A stretch of 64,000 nt of DNA from DASWZN01 sp036404435 (GCA_036404435.1 DASWZN010000047.1:1-64000); one strand, 5' to 3'; positions 15,984-25,146 are shown, counted from the stretch's first letter. Translations and numbers: made by a program. The notes: generated by a model from the sequence alone, not told the origin.

Positions 15984-17012
15984 ATGAAGGCTGCACGGAT
16001 CCACCAGCACGGCGGGCCCGGCGTGCTGGTCTACGAAGACGCCCCGGACCCTCAAATTCGCACCGACCAGGTCCTGGTCCGCGTGCGTGCCTGCGCGCTC
16101 AACCACCTCGACCTCTGGCTGCGGCAGGGCATCCCCGGCGTCACCCTCCCCATGCCGCACATTCTGGGCAGCGACATCGCCGGCGAAGTGGTCGAAAGGG
16201 GCGAGCTGTGCTGGCGCGTGAAGCCCGGCCAGCGCGTGCTGCTCGCACCCGGCCTGAGCTGCCGCCAGTGCCCGAAGTGCCTCGAAGGCTCGGACAACCT
16301 CTGCGCACGCTACGCGGTGTTCGGCAACGGCGTTCCGGGCGGCAATGCCGAACTGGTCGCGGCGCCGGAGTACGCGGTCATCCCCATTCCGGATTCCTTG
16401 AAGTTCGAGGAAGCCGCCGCGGTGCCGCTGGTGTTCCTGACCGCCTGGCACATGCTGTTCGGGCGCGCCCGGCTCCAGGCGGGAGAGGATGTGCTGGTGC
16501 TGGCGGCATCAAGCGGCGTCGGATCCGCCGCCGTCCAACTGGCCAGGCTGTTCCACTGCCGCGTCATCGCCACCGCCGGCGGCGAGCACAAGCTCCAGGC
16601 CGCGCGCCGCCTGGGCGCCGGCCACGCCATCGACCATTACCGCCAGGACATCGCCGCCGAGGTCAAGCGCATTACGGGCGGCCGCGGCGTCGATGTCGTC
16701 TTCGAGCACGTCGGCGCCGCCACCTGGCCCAAGAGCGTGCAGACGCTCGCGCCGGGCGGCCGCGTGGTCACCTGCGGCGCCACCACGGGCGCCGACGTCA
16801 AGCTGGACCTCCGCTTTCTGTTCTTCCGCCAGCAGTCCGCGCTGGGCTCCTTCATGGGCACTCTCGGCGAGCTCCACCAGGTGCTGCCCTTCGTGTTCCG
16901 TGGCCTCTTGAAGCCCGTCATCGACCGGATCTATCCGCTGGCCGAGATCCGCGCGGCGCACGAGCGGCTGGAGAACAAAGAGCAATTCGGCAAAGTCGTC
17001 GTGATTCCCTAA
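15984..17012 (+). CDS. Zinc-binding medium-chain dehydrogenase/quinone oxidoreductase
   Basis: A 342-residue NAD(P)H-dependent medium-chain oxidoreductase. The N-terminal GroES-like domain has a structural zinc lobe (C-R-Q-C-P-K-C and a fourth Cys seven residues on). The catalytic zinc Cys of alcohol dehydrogenases is replaced: the region reads CALNHLDLWLRQG, as in crotonyl-CoA-reductase- and quinone-reductase-like members. The Rossmann motif is ASSGVGSAAVQLARLF. The substrate is unknown; enoyl or quinone reduction is more likely than alcohol oxidation. ATG at 15984 begins the domain; the longer frame upstream is a shadow of mazF. Confidence 0.85.
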   Translation: MKAARIHQHGGPGVLVYEDAPDPQIRTDQVLVRVRACALNHLDLWLRQGIPGVTLPMPHILGSDIAGEVVERGELCWRVKPGQRVLLAPGLSCRQCPKCLEGSDNLCARYAVFGNGVPGGNAELVAAPEYAVIPIPDSLKFEEAAAVPLVFLTAWHMLFGRARLQAGEDVLVLAASSGVGSAAVQLARLFHCRVIATAGGEHKLQAARRLGAGHAIDHYRQDIAAEVKRITGGRGVDVVFEHVGAATWPKSVQTLAPGGRVVTCGATTGADVKLDLRFLFFRQQSALGSFMGTLGELHQVLPFVFRGLLKPVIDRIYPLAEIRAAHERLENKEQFGKVVVIP

Positions 17013-17410
17013 CCCCAGGTGTATACTGAACGGTATCCGGAACGCCTAAGGCCGGACTGACGTTCTGGTCACTTTGGGCACGGCGCAACAGGGGCGCCAG
17101 CTCAGCCGCGGCAGCTCGAATATGACACCCTTGGCCGGCATTCCTCCGTCTGCGAGGTCAACGGCTCCGGACCCGACGATTGAGGCCAGCCTGCTGGAGT
17201 GCCCGGAAGGAAGCGGTTCCTGATGAAGCGAAGCGGAGGCCGTCAACATTAAGAGTCTCTGTCCTGGGTCATCCAAGAATCCGGGCGTCTCAGCCTTTCG
17301 GATGCCAGCCACCGTCTCCGGTAACCCTCTGCAAGGCGCTCAATCAGAAACACAGCGGAGTGCCGACGCGGAAATCCGATGCATTTCATGATCGCGGCCT
17401 CCGGTCGAGC
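17013..17410. other. Intergenic region without recognisable gene
   Basis: About 400 bases between the oxidoreductase and the convergent methyltransferase gene. Short open frames exist on both strands, but none shows a start with a ribosome site, a family motif or sensible composition. No strong hairpin or promoter was seen. It may hold decayed coding sequence. Confidence 0.5.
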
Positions 17411-18223
17411 CTACCGTATCCGCTTCAACCATCCGTCCGGATAGTAGCTGACTCCGTACCGCTCCCGCGTCTTGTCGGAGACAAAACTATTGTTCTCGCG
17501 GAGAAACTCCTCCAAAGCCTCCATCGGCCCAGGACCAAAACTGGCGTACACAGGGTGCCCATTGATGTCCGTATCTTCCACCACCAAATAATTGCCTACC
17601 GTGACAAAGGCGCTGTATAGCCGAAGCTCGTTCAAAACGTGTGCCTTGTGATGATCGGAGTCCAGCACGACCATCACACGGTCGCCCGGCTTAATTGCTT
17701 TCCGAACGGAACTCACTATCGCTGCCGATGTGGATGACCCCAGAAGGTAAGAGATCCTGTCGTGCCTAGGCTTTTCCGGGTAATCCACGATGTCAATGGT
17801 GACCACACGACCATGCTTCATTAGGTCGAATATTGATGCGAAATAATAGGCGCTACCGCCCTTATAAGTGCCCGCCTCGATCAAGATGTCCGGCTTCGTT
17901 TCGTACAGGATCTCTTCGTAGATCCATAGATCCCACGGTGACTTCTGTAAGTCTGCCCCCAGCCAATTAGTACTGCCCTCAACGTTGGCGTAAGACCATA
18001 TATGGTATGCCTTCATTCCGTGTGGACCCATCCTGTAATTCCAATAAACGGAAGCCAGCGTTGCGCCAATATACAGGGATATGAGGATCGTAATGAATGA
18101 GTCAAAACGCCTCTGCCGTGTCAATTCATTTCCAGAGGAATCTGTTTGTGATTGCATGAGAAGCGTCTCCTCGATCTCGTTCGAGATCCTAGACTGGGAT
18201 TTCCATTTTGGATTCCCCAGCAC
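17411..18223 (-). CDS. CmcI-family SAM-dependent hydroxylase/O-methyltransferase, membrane-anchored
   Basis: A 270-residue protein of the CmcI/RhmOMT family (annotated as cephalosporin hydroxylase or rhamnosyl O-methyltransferase). Family blocks are PDILIEAGTYKGGSAYYFASI (SAM-binding loop), VVTIDIVD, VMVVLDSDHHKAHVLNELRLYS (metal-binding Asp-His region) and YLVVEDTDINGHP. An N-terminal segment (FITILISLYIGATLASVYW) is probably a membrane anchor, unusual for the family. Sugar O-methylation fits the nearby glycan cluster. An ATG about 22 codons inside (near 18157) is an alternative start. GC content is well below that of its neighbours, suggesting horizontal transfer. Confidence 0.8.
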   Translation of the reverse strand: MLGNPKWKSQSRISNEIEETLLMQSQTDSSGNELTRQRRFDSFITILISLYIGATLASVYWNYRMGPHGMKAYHIWSYANVEGSTNWLGADLQKSPWDLWIYEEILYETKPDILIEAGTYKGGSAYYFASIFDLMKHGRVVTIDIVDYPEKPRHDRISYLLGSSTSAAIVSSVRKAIKPGDRVMVVLDSDHHKAHVLNELRLYSAFVTVGNYLVVEDTDINGHPVYASFGPGPMEALEEFLRENNSFVSDKTRERYGVSYYPDGWLKRIR

Positions 18224-18283
18224 GGTTCAGTATACACCGGCCGCCATCCCTTTTGATCCTGCGAGTGCATTTTCCCGCCGGGT

Positions 18284-18659
18284 GTGCCGGCTGCTTCCCT
18301 CGCGACGGATTCCGCATTCGCAAGACCGGTGGCAAACGAGCGGCGGCATCAGGCCGACGACGCCGGCCGTTTGTGCGAGCAGGTTGCCCACCTGCCGGCG
18401 CGTGGATCGAGGTGCGGCTCGTCAACCGGAGAAGGTCCGCGGGTGCCTAGGCGCCGTCGAGCCGGACTGGTTCAAGCCTAAGCCGCAGGACCGTTCCGCC
18501 TCGGAGCGCCGCATCGCGTTCGCCGCTGTGAAGTCCGTCAAGGCGGTCCAAGGCCCGCGCGGCAAGGTAGGGGTCTGGATCGTCGCCGGAGTCCTGGTCA
18601 CGGTCATAGCCGTCGCTCTCGCTGTCTATTTGCAGCATCGTCACAACGAAGGCCTCTGA
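18284..18659 (+). pseudogene. Possible decayed membrane-anchored helical protein
   Basis: Protein-like sequence switches frames here. From 18284 one frame gives a helical stretch (ANERRHQADDAGRLCEQVAHL). Another, from about 18420 to the stop at 18659, gives GAVEPDWFKPKPQDRSASERRIAFAA, then a membrane helix (VGVWIVAGVLVTVIAVALAVYL) and a short basic tail. No single frame joins them with a credible start. I read this as a gene broken by a frameshift, lying directly before the J-domain gene, which is also frameshifted. The assignment is tentative. Confidence 0.35.
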
Positions 18660-18695
18660 AGTTCCTTCCCCGCCCCGCCGATAAAGCGGTGGGCG

Positions 18696-19319
18696 ATGGA
18701 CTACTACGAAGAGCTTGGCGTGCACCGGGTGGCCCAGGTGGAGGAGATCCGCCGGGCCTGGCGCAACCTGGCGCGCCTGCTCCATCCCGATCAGCAGCAG
18801 GATGAGGGCCTGCGCCTGCTCGCGGAAAAGCAGATGAAGCGCCTGAACGAGATCTGCGCGGTGCTCACCGATCCGGTCGAGCGTTTGCGCTACGACCGGT
18901 CGCTTTTCGGCCCTCCGCCGCCTCGCCCGATGGCTGCTCCTCAGTCGCGCTGGCTGCTGGCCGCCGTGCTGGCTGTGTTTGCATTGGCGGCGGCTGCGCT
19001 TTACCCGCGTCGCGCGGCGCCACGAGCGATGCCGCACGAACCCGCGGGCGTCACCGCCGTGGCAGCCGTTTCCACGCCCAAGCTCGCCCGGCGGCGCGCC
19101 GTGCATCGCGATGCTCCGGCTCCCTTGAGGCGCCAGCAGGAGCCGCCGCCCGCCCAGGCCCCACCGGCCCCCTTTGGCCCGTCATCCGAGATCGCGGCCA
19201 ATAGCGCCGATCCTCCGCCTCCCTCCGTCCTCCTGCCCGCTGCCATGGTGCCCAGTAACGCCCAGCCCGCAGTGGAGCCCGCGGCGAGCGTCGCCGGGCC
19301 TGGTTCTACGCTCCACTGA
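18696..19319 (+). CDS. J-domain (DnaJ-like) membrane protein, C-terminus lost by frameshift
   Basis: The N-terminus is a J-domain (DYYEELGVHR, then LLHPDQQQ with the HPD motif that stimulates DnaK, then LTDPVERLRYDRSLFG). A single membrane helix follows (SRWLLAAVLAVFALAAAALY), then a Pro/Ala-rich linker. The frame stops at 19319, but a convincing domain continues in another frame to 19651 (next entry). The protein is thus probably a fragment of a longer J-domain protein whose C-terminal domain lies beyond the membrane. Either a real frameshift or a sequence error near 19250-19320 explains it. Confidence 0.7.
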   Translation: MDYYEELGVHRVAQVEEIRRAWRNLARLLHPDQQQDEGLRLLAEKQMKRLNEICAVLTDPVERLRYDRSLFGPPPPRPMAAPQSRWLLAAVLAVFALAAAALYPRRAAPRAMPHEPAGVTAVAAVSTPKLARRRAVHRDAPAPLRRQQEPPPAQAPPAPFGPSSEIAANSADPPPPSVLLPAAMVPSNAQPAVEPAASVAGPGSTLH

Positions 19320-19651
19320 AGACCGCTCCCAGAGGCCCGCTGCTCTATCCTCCGGAGTTCATCGAAGTATTCATCGCCGAAACGTCGGGAACGCTCCACG
19401 GACGCTACCGGGCCCGCTACAAGGTCGCTGACCGGCTCATCTCCGGGGACGTTCAGTTCTTCTTCGCAGGCCAGCGCCAGGGCGATCCCATAGTCCTGCC
19501 GTGGACAGGGTCCGAGGGCTCGTCCGGCCAGGTCCGGCTCGAACTCCTCGCCGGCGACACCCTGCAAGTGAGCTGGCAAGCCACCGACATCGGCTCTTCG
19601 ATGGGCCTCGCCTCCGGCACCGCCATTCTTACCCGCCGCCGCGGACCGTAG
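19289..19651 (+). pseudogene. Out-of-frame C-terminal domain of the J-domain protein
   Basis: In a frame different from the J-domain gene, the bases from about 19298 encode AWFYAPLKTAPRGPLLYPPE, then FIEVFIAETSGTLHGRYRAR, then LISGDVQFFFAG and LASGTAILTRRRGP before a TAG at 19651. The regular beta-strand pattern and lack of a start codon argue that it is the missing C-terminal domain of the upstream protein. I recall similar blocks at the end of J-domain proteins in Acidobacteriota; this is memory, not a search. A one- or two-base indel in the linker would restore one open frame of about 318 codons. Confidence 0.6.
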
Positions 19652-19772
19652 AGTTGCCCGGCGAGGGCTTCTCTGCTCCGCTCGTTCGGGTTAAAATAGG
19701 CCCTCAGATGCGAAAACCCACTTCGCTCCCGGCCCGAGCATGCCCACGGCGAGGCGAGCCAGAGGCGTGTTT

Positions 19773-20777
19773 ATGACAGCCGGCCGGCCTTTCATCTCCG
19801 TCGTCGCACCCGCCTATTGTTGCTCGGAGTGCCTGCCCGAGCTCTACCGGCGCTTGTGCGCTGCGCTCGAGGCCCTGACTTCCGATTTCGAGCTCATCTT
19901 TGTCAATGATGCCAGCCCGCATCGGGATTGGGAAATCATCTCGGAACTGGCGCGAATCGACCCCCGCGTCAAAGGCATCGATCTCTCCCGGAATTTCGGT
20001 CAGCATCATGCGATCACAGCGGGCGTGGATCACGCCAGCGGCGATTGGGTGGTGGTCATGGACTGCGACCTGCAGGACCAACCCGAGGAGATCCCGAAGC
20101 TCTACTGGAAGGCCGTCTCAGGCCCGTTCGACATCGTGTTCGGCCGTCGCGTATCCCGCCAGGACGCCTGGCTCAAGATATTCCTCTCGAGAGCCTTCAA
20201 CCTCGTTTTCCGGTTTCTGGCCGACACAAGGCTCGACCCGAGCATCGCGAATTTCTCCATTGCCAGCCGGGAAGTGATGGACGTGTACCGCGGTCTGCGC
20301 GAGGCTGGCCGCTCTCACGGTTTGACACTGCTGTGGTGCGGCTACCGGGTGGGTTTCGTGGACGTGGAGCACGCGGAACGATTTGCCGGCGCGACCACGT
20401 ACAGTTTCCAGCGCTCGGTCAACCTCGCCCTGGAAGCGATCACAGCCCGTTCCAACAAGCCGCTGCTGCTGTCGATCAAGCTCGGGTTCGTCATCGCCGG
20501 TTTGTCCATGCTCTTCGGGCTCTGGATCGTCTTCCGCAAGCTGGCATGGGGCATCCCGGTGACGGGCTGGGCCAGTATGATCGTCTCGTTGTATTTCCTG
20601 GGTGGCCTGCTAATGGCGAATCTCGGCGTGGTGGGTCTCTATCTCGGTAAGGTGTTCGATCAAACCAGAAACCGGCCCCTCTATGTCGTGAGAGGGTCCG
20701 TCAATCTCACCGCCGCTCCCGTGCACGGGGCCGGAGCGGAGGCGGCGGAGCGCCGGGGGCCGCGGACGGCGGAGTGA
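19773..20777 (+). CDS. Polyprenol-phosphate-type GT2 glycosyltransferase
   Basis: A 334-residue family 2 glycosyltransferase like ArnC/DPM/GtrB, which moves a sugar from a nucleotide donor to a polyprenyl phosphate at the inner membrane face. The catalytic domain has ISVVAPAYCCSECLPELYRR, FVNDASP, VVVMDCDLQDQPEEIP (the D-x-D-Q-D-x-P block) and a GRR motif. Two membrane helices close the protein (LSIKLGFVIAGLSMLFGLWIV and SMIVSLYFLGGLLMANLGVV). ATG at 19773 has a GAGG box; an ATG 11 codons earlier does not. It is the first gene of the sugar/acyl cluster. Confidence 0.87.
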   Translation: MTAGRPFISVVAPAYCCSECLPELYRRLCAALEALTSDFELIFVNDASPHRDWEIISELARIDPRVKGIDLSRNFGQHHAITAGVDHASGDWVVVMDCDLQDQPEEIPKLYWKAVSGPFDIVFGRRVSRQDAWLKIFLSRAFNLVFRFLADTRLDPSIANFSIASREVMDVYRGLREAGRSHGLTLLWCGYRVGFVDVEHAERFAGATTYSFQRSVNLALEAITARSNKPLLLSIKLGFVIAGLSMLFGLWIVFRKLAWGIPVTGWASMIVSLYFLGGLLMANLGVVGLYLGKVFDQTRNRPLYVVRGSVNLTAAPVHGAGAEAAERRGPRTAE

Positions 20778-20786
20778 GCGCGCAGG

Positions 20787-21593
20787 ATGTCCGTTTTCCA
20801 AACCAGCTACTCGCCGCTTTCAGCCAGCAACCCTCAATGGGGCGCTGCGGCCTGTCTGCCCTGGGATGAGGCTATCTTCGGTTTTCCCGTCGCGGAGTTA
20901 CGCGTCGGGTCCCAGACTCCTGCCCGCGGCGATGTGTCCGATTTCCGCGCGGCTCTGGAACAGTTCGCCGCGAGAGCGCGCGCCGAACTGATTTCTGTGC
21001 GGTTCAGCGCGCATCAGCTCGCATGGGTGGAGCTCCTGTGCCAGGCGGGTTTCATCCCTGTCGACCTCTCGATCGAGGCCTCTCATGGTCCGCTTCGGCT
21101 TGAGGCTATGCCTAAGCCGCGTTTCGGCGTGCGGCTGGCGGCGCCTGACGATTTCCCCGATCTCCTCCGCATCGCCGGGTGCGCTTTCCACTTCGGACGT
21201 TATCACGCGGACCCGCGCTTCCCGAGGGAACTGGCCGACCGCCGGTATGTGCATTGGCTGCGCAATGCCCTGGAATCCGCAGACTCCAACGAGTACATCT
21301 TCGTCCTCGGCTCCGCCGCCCAGCGGCTCGGCTTTTTCCACGCCGTGCTGCGCGAAGGCGGTGTCGATCTGCGGCTGGCCGCCGCCGACCCCGGTTTACC
21401 CGTTGGCCTCGGTCCAGCTCTCTACTCGGAAACGCTGCTAGCCCTCCAGCAGATGGGCGCTCGCCGTTTCGTCACCAAGGTCTCCGCGGCCAACATGGGC
21501 GTGGTGAACCTCTATGCCTCGATCGGGTTCCGGTTTTCAAACCCCGCACACATTTTCCATTGGCACGCCCCGGGCGCCAATCACCTTCTGTGA
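20787..21593 (+). CDS. WecD-like GNAT N-acyltransferase
   Basis: A 268-residue GNAT acyltransferase that resembles E. coli WecD (RffC), which N-acetylates dTDP-4-amino-4,6-dideoxygalactose. Shared features are the N-terminal LPWDEAIFGFPVAEL, a central FHFGRYHADPRFP followed by YVHWLRNAL, and a C-terminal LGPALYSETLLALQQMGARRFVTKVSAANMGVVNLYASIGF acyl-CoA/ACP-binding block split by normal spacing. The aminotransferase downstream is WecE-like, so it probably acylates that amino sugar. The presence of ACP, ligase and LuxC/LuxE genes suggests an acyl group other than acetyl. Confidence 0.75.
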   Translation: MSVFQTSYSPLSASNPQWGAAACLPWDEAIFGFPVAELRVGSQTPARGDVSDFRAALEQFAARARAELISVRFSAHQLAWVELLCQAGFIPVDLSIEASHGPLRLEAMPKPRFGVRLAAPDDFPDLLRIAGCAFHFGRYHADPRFPRELADRRYVHWLRNALESADSNEYIFVLGSAAQRLGFFHAVLREGGVDLRLAAADPGLPVGLGPALYSETLLALQQMGARRFVTKVSAANMGVVNLYASIGFRFSNPAHIFHWHAPGANHLL

Positions 21594-21660
21594 CAGCCGG
21601 GCCTGGCAGCAGTCGACCGATGGTAGAATTCTCTGAGGTTGTGAGTTGGGAGAGAGACGC

Positions 21661-21906
21661 TTGACTCCTGAGCAAAAACTCAAGGACGCCTTCATACAGG
21701 CGCTCGGCCTTCCCGGCGATATCGATTTCAGCGCTGTGCAGTATGGCGTGACGGACGGCTGGGACTCGGTCGCGCACATGCAGTTGGTGCCTGCCATCGA
21801 GAACTCTTTCGACATCATGCTGAACAGCGATCAGGTGATCAGCATGAGCAGTTTTGAGAAGGCGAAGGAGATTGTCAGAGCTCATGGAGTCGTCTTTACG
21901 GCTTGA
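21661..21906 (+). CDS. Acyl carrier protein
   Basis: An 81-residue acidic four-helix carrier protein. TDGWDSVAHMQLV holds the DSV motif whose Ser would carry phosphopantetheine, placed mid-protein as usual. It is not FabD-operon ACP (AcpP) by sequence and lies in a glycan cluster, so it is probably dedicated to the acyl group handled by the ligase, LuxE and LuxC. TTG at 21661 is preferred because GGGAG lies 8 bases upstream; a TTG five codons earlier is the alternative. Its end overlaps the SDR gene by 23 bases. Confidence 0.85.
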   Translation: MTPEQKLKDAFIQALGLPGDIDFSAVQYGVTDGWDSVAHMQLVPAIENSFDIMLNSDQVISMSSFEKAKEIVRAHGVVFTA

Positions 21907-22642
21907 CGGAAAGACCGCGTTCGTGACCGGCTCGACGCGTGGCATCGGCTGGGCCGTGGCTCGTGCATTGGCCGGCGCCGGCGCCACGGTCGTTTTGAAC
22001 GGCGTCTCCAGCCAGAACCTCCTCGATCGCCGCGTGGAGGAGATCCGGCGGGAGTTTTCAGTTCCCTGCGCCGGATTCCTCGCCCACAGTGCCGACCCGA
22101 CGGCGGTCCAGGGCTGTTACGCCGGAATCTTCCGCGAGTTTCGCCGCCTGGACGTGCTGGTGAACAACGCCGGAATCCTGCGCAGCGGTTGGCTCGGCAT
22201 GATGGAGGAGAGCGTGATCCGGGAAGTGTTGGACACCAACACCCTGGGCGCGATCCATCATCTTCAGGAAGGCTCCCGGCTCATGGCCCGCAACCGGACC
22301 GGATCCATTATCAACATGACGTCGGTTTTCGGACAGCGCGGCGATGAAGGTCATGCGGTGTACTCCGCTTCCAAGGCCGCGTTGATCGGACTGACGCTGG
22401 CAGCGGCGAAAGAACTTGGTCCCCAGGGGATCCGCGTGAACGCGATCGCACCGGGCGTGATTCAAACGGAGATGACCGCAGGGCTTCACGCGGGCCAGCT
22501 CGCCGAACGCCTGTCGCGCGTCCGGCTGGGGCGCATCGGCCGGCCGGAAGACGTCGCGCACGCCGCGCTCTTCCTAGCGTCGGATCTCTCAGCCTACATA
22601 ACCGGACAGGTATTGGGTGTCGACGGAGGCATGTCGCTCTGA
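21884..22642 (+). CDS. Short-chain dehydrogenase/reductase, FabG-like
   Basis: A 252-residue classical SDR. The cofactor motif TGSTRGIG, the NNAG motif, the catalytic Ser (NMTSVFGQRG) and YSASK tetrad residues are all present, and the C-terminus ends ITGQVLGVDGGMSL. Such enzymes reduce 3-oxoacyl-ACP or similar carbonyls with NAD(P)H. Its place between ACP and acyl ligase points to a carbonyl on the ACP-bound acyl chain or on the aldehyde made by LuxC. ATG at 21884 lies within the last codons of the ACP gene, so the two are translationally coupled. Confidence 0.85.
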   Translation: MESSLRLDGKTAFVTGSTRGIGWAVARALAGAGATVVLNGVSSQNLLDRRVEEIRREFSVPCAGFLAHSADPTAVQGCYAGIFREFRRLDVLVNNAGILRSGWLGMMEESVIREVLDTNTLGAIHHLQEGSRLMARNRTGSIINMTSVFGQRGDEGHAVYSASKAALIGLTLAAAKELGPQGIRVNAIAPGVIQTEMTAGLHAGQLAERLSRVRLGRIGRPEDVAHAALFLASDLSAYITGQVLGVDGGMSL

Positions 22643-22651
22643 GGTGCAACG

Positions 22652-24070
22652 ATGCTGTTGATTCCCGATCCGCTGCTTTGTTCCGGCCGGCCGTGCGTGT
22701 TCGATTCGGCCACTCAGTGCTGGTGGACCTACAGCGATCTGGCCGGACGGGTCCGGCAGCTCGCTTCGAGCTTGTCCGGCCCCAGGCGCCTGGTCTTTTG
22801 CTTCTGCCAGAATGATGCCGGGACGATCGTGAACTACCTGGCCTGTCTGGCGAGCGGCCAGCCGGTCGCCCTCCTGGATTCTGCCATGGCCGCCGAAGCC
22901 AAACAGGAACTCGTGGCGCTTTACCGGCCGGAAGCCTTCCTGGCAACGACAGACGAGTCCTGGATTCCCGTCAGGTACGAATGCTCAGCCGCTAGAAGGG
23001 GCCGCCTGTGGCTTTGCAACGAAGCCGCCGACCCCTCGCTCCATCCCGATCTCGCGGTGATGCTCTCCACCTCCGGGACGACTGGCAGTCCCCGCTTCGT
23101 GCGCCTGTCGTCGCGCAACATCCTCGCGAACGCGGAATCGATCATCGCCGCGTTGGGAATCACCTGCGCCGACCGCGCCATAGCCAGCTTGCCCTTCCAC
23201 TACTCCTACGGACTTTCGGTCCTCAACACGCATTTGCTCTCGGGCGCCTCTCTGGTCACCACCACCGACGGCCTCCTAACACAGCGTTTTTGGGACGCCG
23301 TCCGGCGGGAGGAATGCACCAGCTTCGCCGGCGTGCCCTACTCTTACCAGATCCTCGATCGTCTCGGGATCGATTCTCTCAACGTGCCTTCCCTAAGAAC
23401 GATGACCCAGGCGGGAGGCAAACTCAACCCGGAGCTGACCTCCCGTTTCCAGGCCCTGATGCAGCGCCGCAACGGCCGGTTCTTTGTCATGTACGGGCAA
23501 ACCGAAGCCACCGCACGCGTCGCGGTGCTTCCCGCCACCGAGTTGCCGCGCAAGCTCGGCGCGGCCGGGCTCCCCATCCCTGGCGGCCGCTTTCAGATCA
23601 AGGCCGGCGACGGCCGGCTCACGTCCGAACCCGGCGTGGAAGGCGAGTTGGTCTACTCCGGGCCCAATGTGATGATGGGCGACGCCACCTGCCGGGCGGA
23701 CCTCGCGCAAGGAGACGCCCTCCAAGGCGTTCTCGAGACCGGCGACCTGTGCCGGCTGGACGACGAGGGCTACCTCTTTGTGATCGGCCGGATGAAGCGC
23801 GACACCAAGATTTTCGGGCTCCGCATCAATCTGGATGAGGTGGAGGCTATCCTGAAGGTGCATGGTCCGACCGCCGTCGTCTCGGCACCGGACAAGCTCG
23901 TGGTGTTCTGCGAGTATGGCGACGCGGAGTCCCTGAGCGGCCTGCAACGCCAGCTCGCCGCCCGCCTCAACATCAACTACCGGGCCATCGAATTCCACCG
24001 CCTTGATAAGTTGCCGGTGAACCAGAGCGGCAAGGCCGACTACGCCTCGCTACGTGGGATGCATGGATGA
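22652..24070 (+). CDS. AMP-forming acyl-CoA/acyl-ACP synthetase
   Basis: A 472-residue adenylate-forming ligase. The P-loop-like motif VMLSTSGTTGSPRFVRLS, the MYGQTEAT block, TGDLCRLDDEGYLFVIGRMKRDTKIFGLRI and the C-terminal catalytic Lys in VNQSGKADY are in order. It activates a carboxylic acid as acyl-AMP and loads CoA or, more likely here, the cluster ACP. It is about 40-60 residues shorter than long-chain acyl-CoA synthetases, suggesting a small substrate. RBS GAGGTGC precedes the ATG. Its stop overlaps the luxE-like start in an ATGA. Confidence 0.85.
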   Translation: MLLIPDPLLCSGRPCVFDSATQCWWTYSDLAGRVRQLASSLSGPRRLVFCFCQNDAGTIVNYLACLASGQPVALLDSAMAAEAKQELVALYRPEAFLATTDESWIPVRYECSAARRGRLWLCNEAADPSLHPDLAVMLSTSGTTGSPRFVRLSSRNILANAESIIAALGITCADRAIASLPFHYSYGLSVLNTHLLSGASLVTTTDGLLTQRFWDAVRREECTSFAGVPYSYQILDRLGIDSLNVPSLRTMTQAGGKLNPELTSRFQALMQRRNGRFFVMYGQTEATARVAVLPATELPRKLGAAGLPIPGGRFQIKAGDGRLTSEPGVEGELVYSGPNVMMGDATCRADLAQGDALQGVLETGDLCRLDDEGYLFVIGRMKRDTKIFGLRINLDEVEAILKVHGPTAVVSAPDKLVVFCEYGDAESLSGLQRQLAARLNINYRAIEFHRLDKLPVNQSGKADYASLRGMHG

Positions 24071-25146
24071 CGCTGCACGAATTGATGGAAGCTCCGCAGT
24101 ACTCCCTCTCGCAGAGCCGGAAGGAGGAGGCGCTGGTCGCGCGGCTTAATGAGCTGACCCAGCGTCACTGCGCCGCCTGTCCGGAGTACGCGCGCCTGGT
24201 TGCGGTGTTCCATCAGGGCCGCGCTTCCGCGGCTTCCCTCGACGAAACACCCTATCTGCCGGTCGGGCTCTTCAAGACCCACGAACTCCGCAGCGTTCCG
24301 AAGGAGCAGGTCTTCAAGACTCTCACCTCCAGCGGCACCACGGGCCAACAGGTGAGCCGCATCTTCCTCGATCGGGAAACGGCCGCCCTGCAATCGCTCG
24401 CCCTCAGCCGTATCATGATGCACGTGCTCGGCGCCGAGCGGCTTCCCATGCTGATCATCGACACCGACTCCCTCATCCAGGACCGCAGGAGCTTCAGCGC
24501 ACGCGCTGCCGGAGTGCTGGGCATGATGCCCTTCGGCCGCAACCATCTCTACGTTCTCGACCGGGACATGAACCTGAAATGGGAAGAGCTGCAGGGGTTT
24601 CTTCAACGCTGCGGCGGCCAGCCTTTCTTGATGTTCGGCTTCACCTTCATGGTCTGGGCGTACTTCTACGAACGCATCCGCACGCTCGGTCTCGACCTCT
24701 CCCAAGGCGTCCTGATCCACAGCGGCGGATGGAAGAAATTGCAGGAATCGGCCGTAGACAATGGGGAATTCAAGGCGCGCTTCAAACGCGACACCGGACT
24801 CGCGCGCATCTACAACTTCTACGGGCTGGTGGAGCAGGTGGGAAGCGTTTTCCTCGAAGGCGAAGACGGGTTGCTGTATCCACCGAACTTCGCCGATATC
24901 GTCATCCGCGATCCCGAAACCTGGCGGCCCGCACCGCCGGGAACGCCCGGCCTGATCGAGGTTCTCAGCCTGCTGCCTCTCAGCTATCCCGGACACGCTA
25001 TCCTCACGGAGGATCTGGGCGTCATCGAACACATCGACCGAAGCGCATGCGGCCGGTTGGGAAAAGCCTTCCGCGTTCTCGGACGCCTCCCCAAGTCCGA
25101 GCTGCGCGGTTGCGGCGACACACACGCCAGCGAGGCCGCCCGATGA
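24067..25146 (+). CDS. luxE: LuxE-family acyl-protein synthetase
   Basis: A 359-residue member of the LuxE family, which in luminous bacteria activates a fatty acid as acyl-AMP and passes it to LuxC. The motif TLTSSGTTGQQVSRIFLDRET, the MFGFTFMVWAYFYERI region, ILIHSGG-like LIHSGGWKKLQ and YNFYGLVEQVGSVFLEGEDG are clear. No luciferase genes are nearby, so its job is in glycan or lipid modification. It is locked into the cluster by ATGA overlaps on both sides (with the ligase and with luxC), implying a fixed stoichiometry with LuxC. Confidence 0.88.
   Translation: MTLHELMEAPQYSLSQSRKEEALVARLNELTQRHCAACPEYARLVAVFHQGRASAASLDETPYLPVGLFKTHELRSVPKEQVFKTLTSSGTTGQQVSRIFLDRETAALQSLALSRIMMHVLGAERLPMLIIDTDSLIQDRRSFSARAAGVLGMMPFGRNHLYVLDRDMNLKWEELQGFLQRCGGQPFLMFGFTFMVWAYFYERIRTLGLDLSQGVLIHSGGWKKLQESAVDNGEFKARFKRDTGLARIYNFYGLVEQVGSVFLEGEDGLLYPPNFADIVIRDPETWRPAPPGTPGLIEVLSLLPLSYPGHAILTEDLGVIEHIDRSACGRLGKAFRVLGRLPKSELRGCGDTHASEAAR

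Noticed and set aside
17046..17312. Small minus-strand ORF of 88 codons after the quinone oxidoreductase
   Set aside because: No ribosome site, motif or codon pattern; treated as noncoding.
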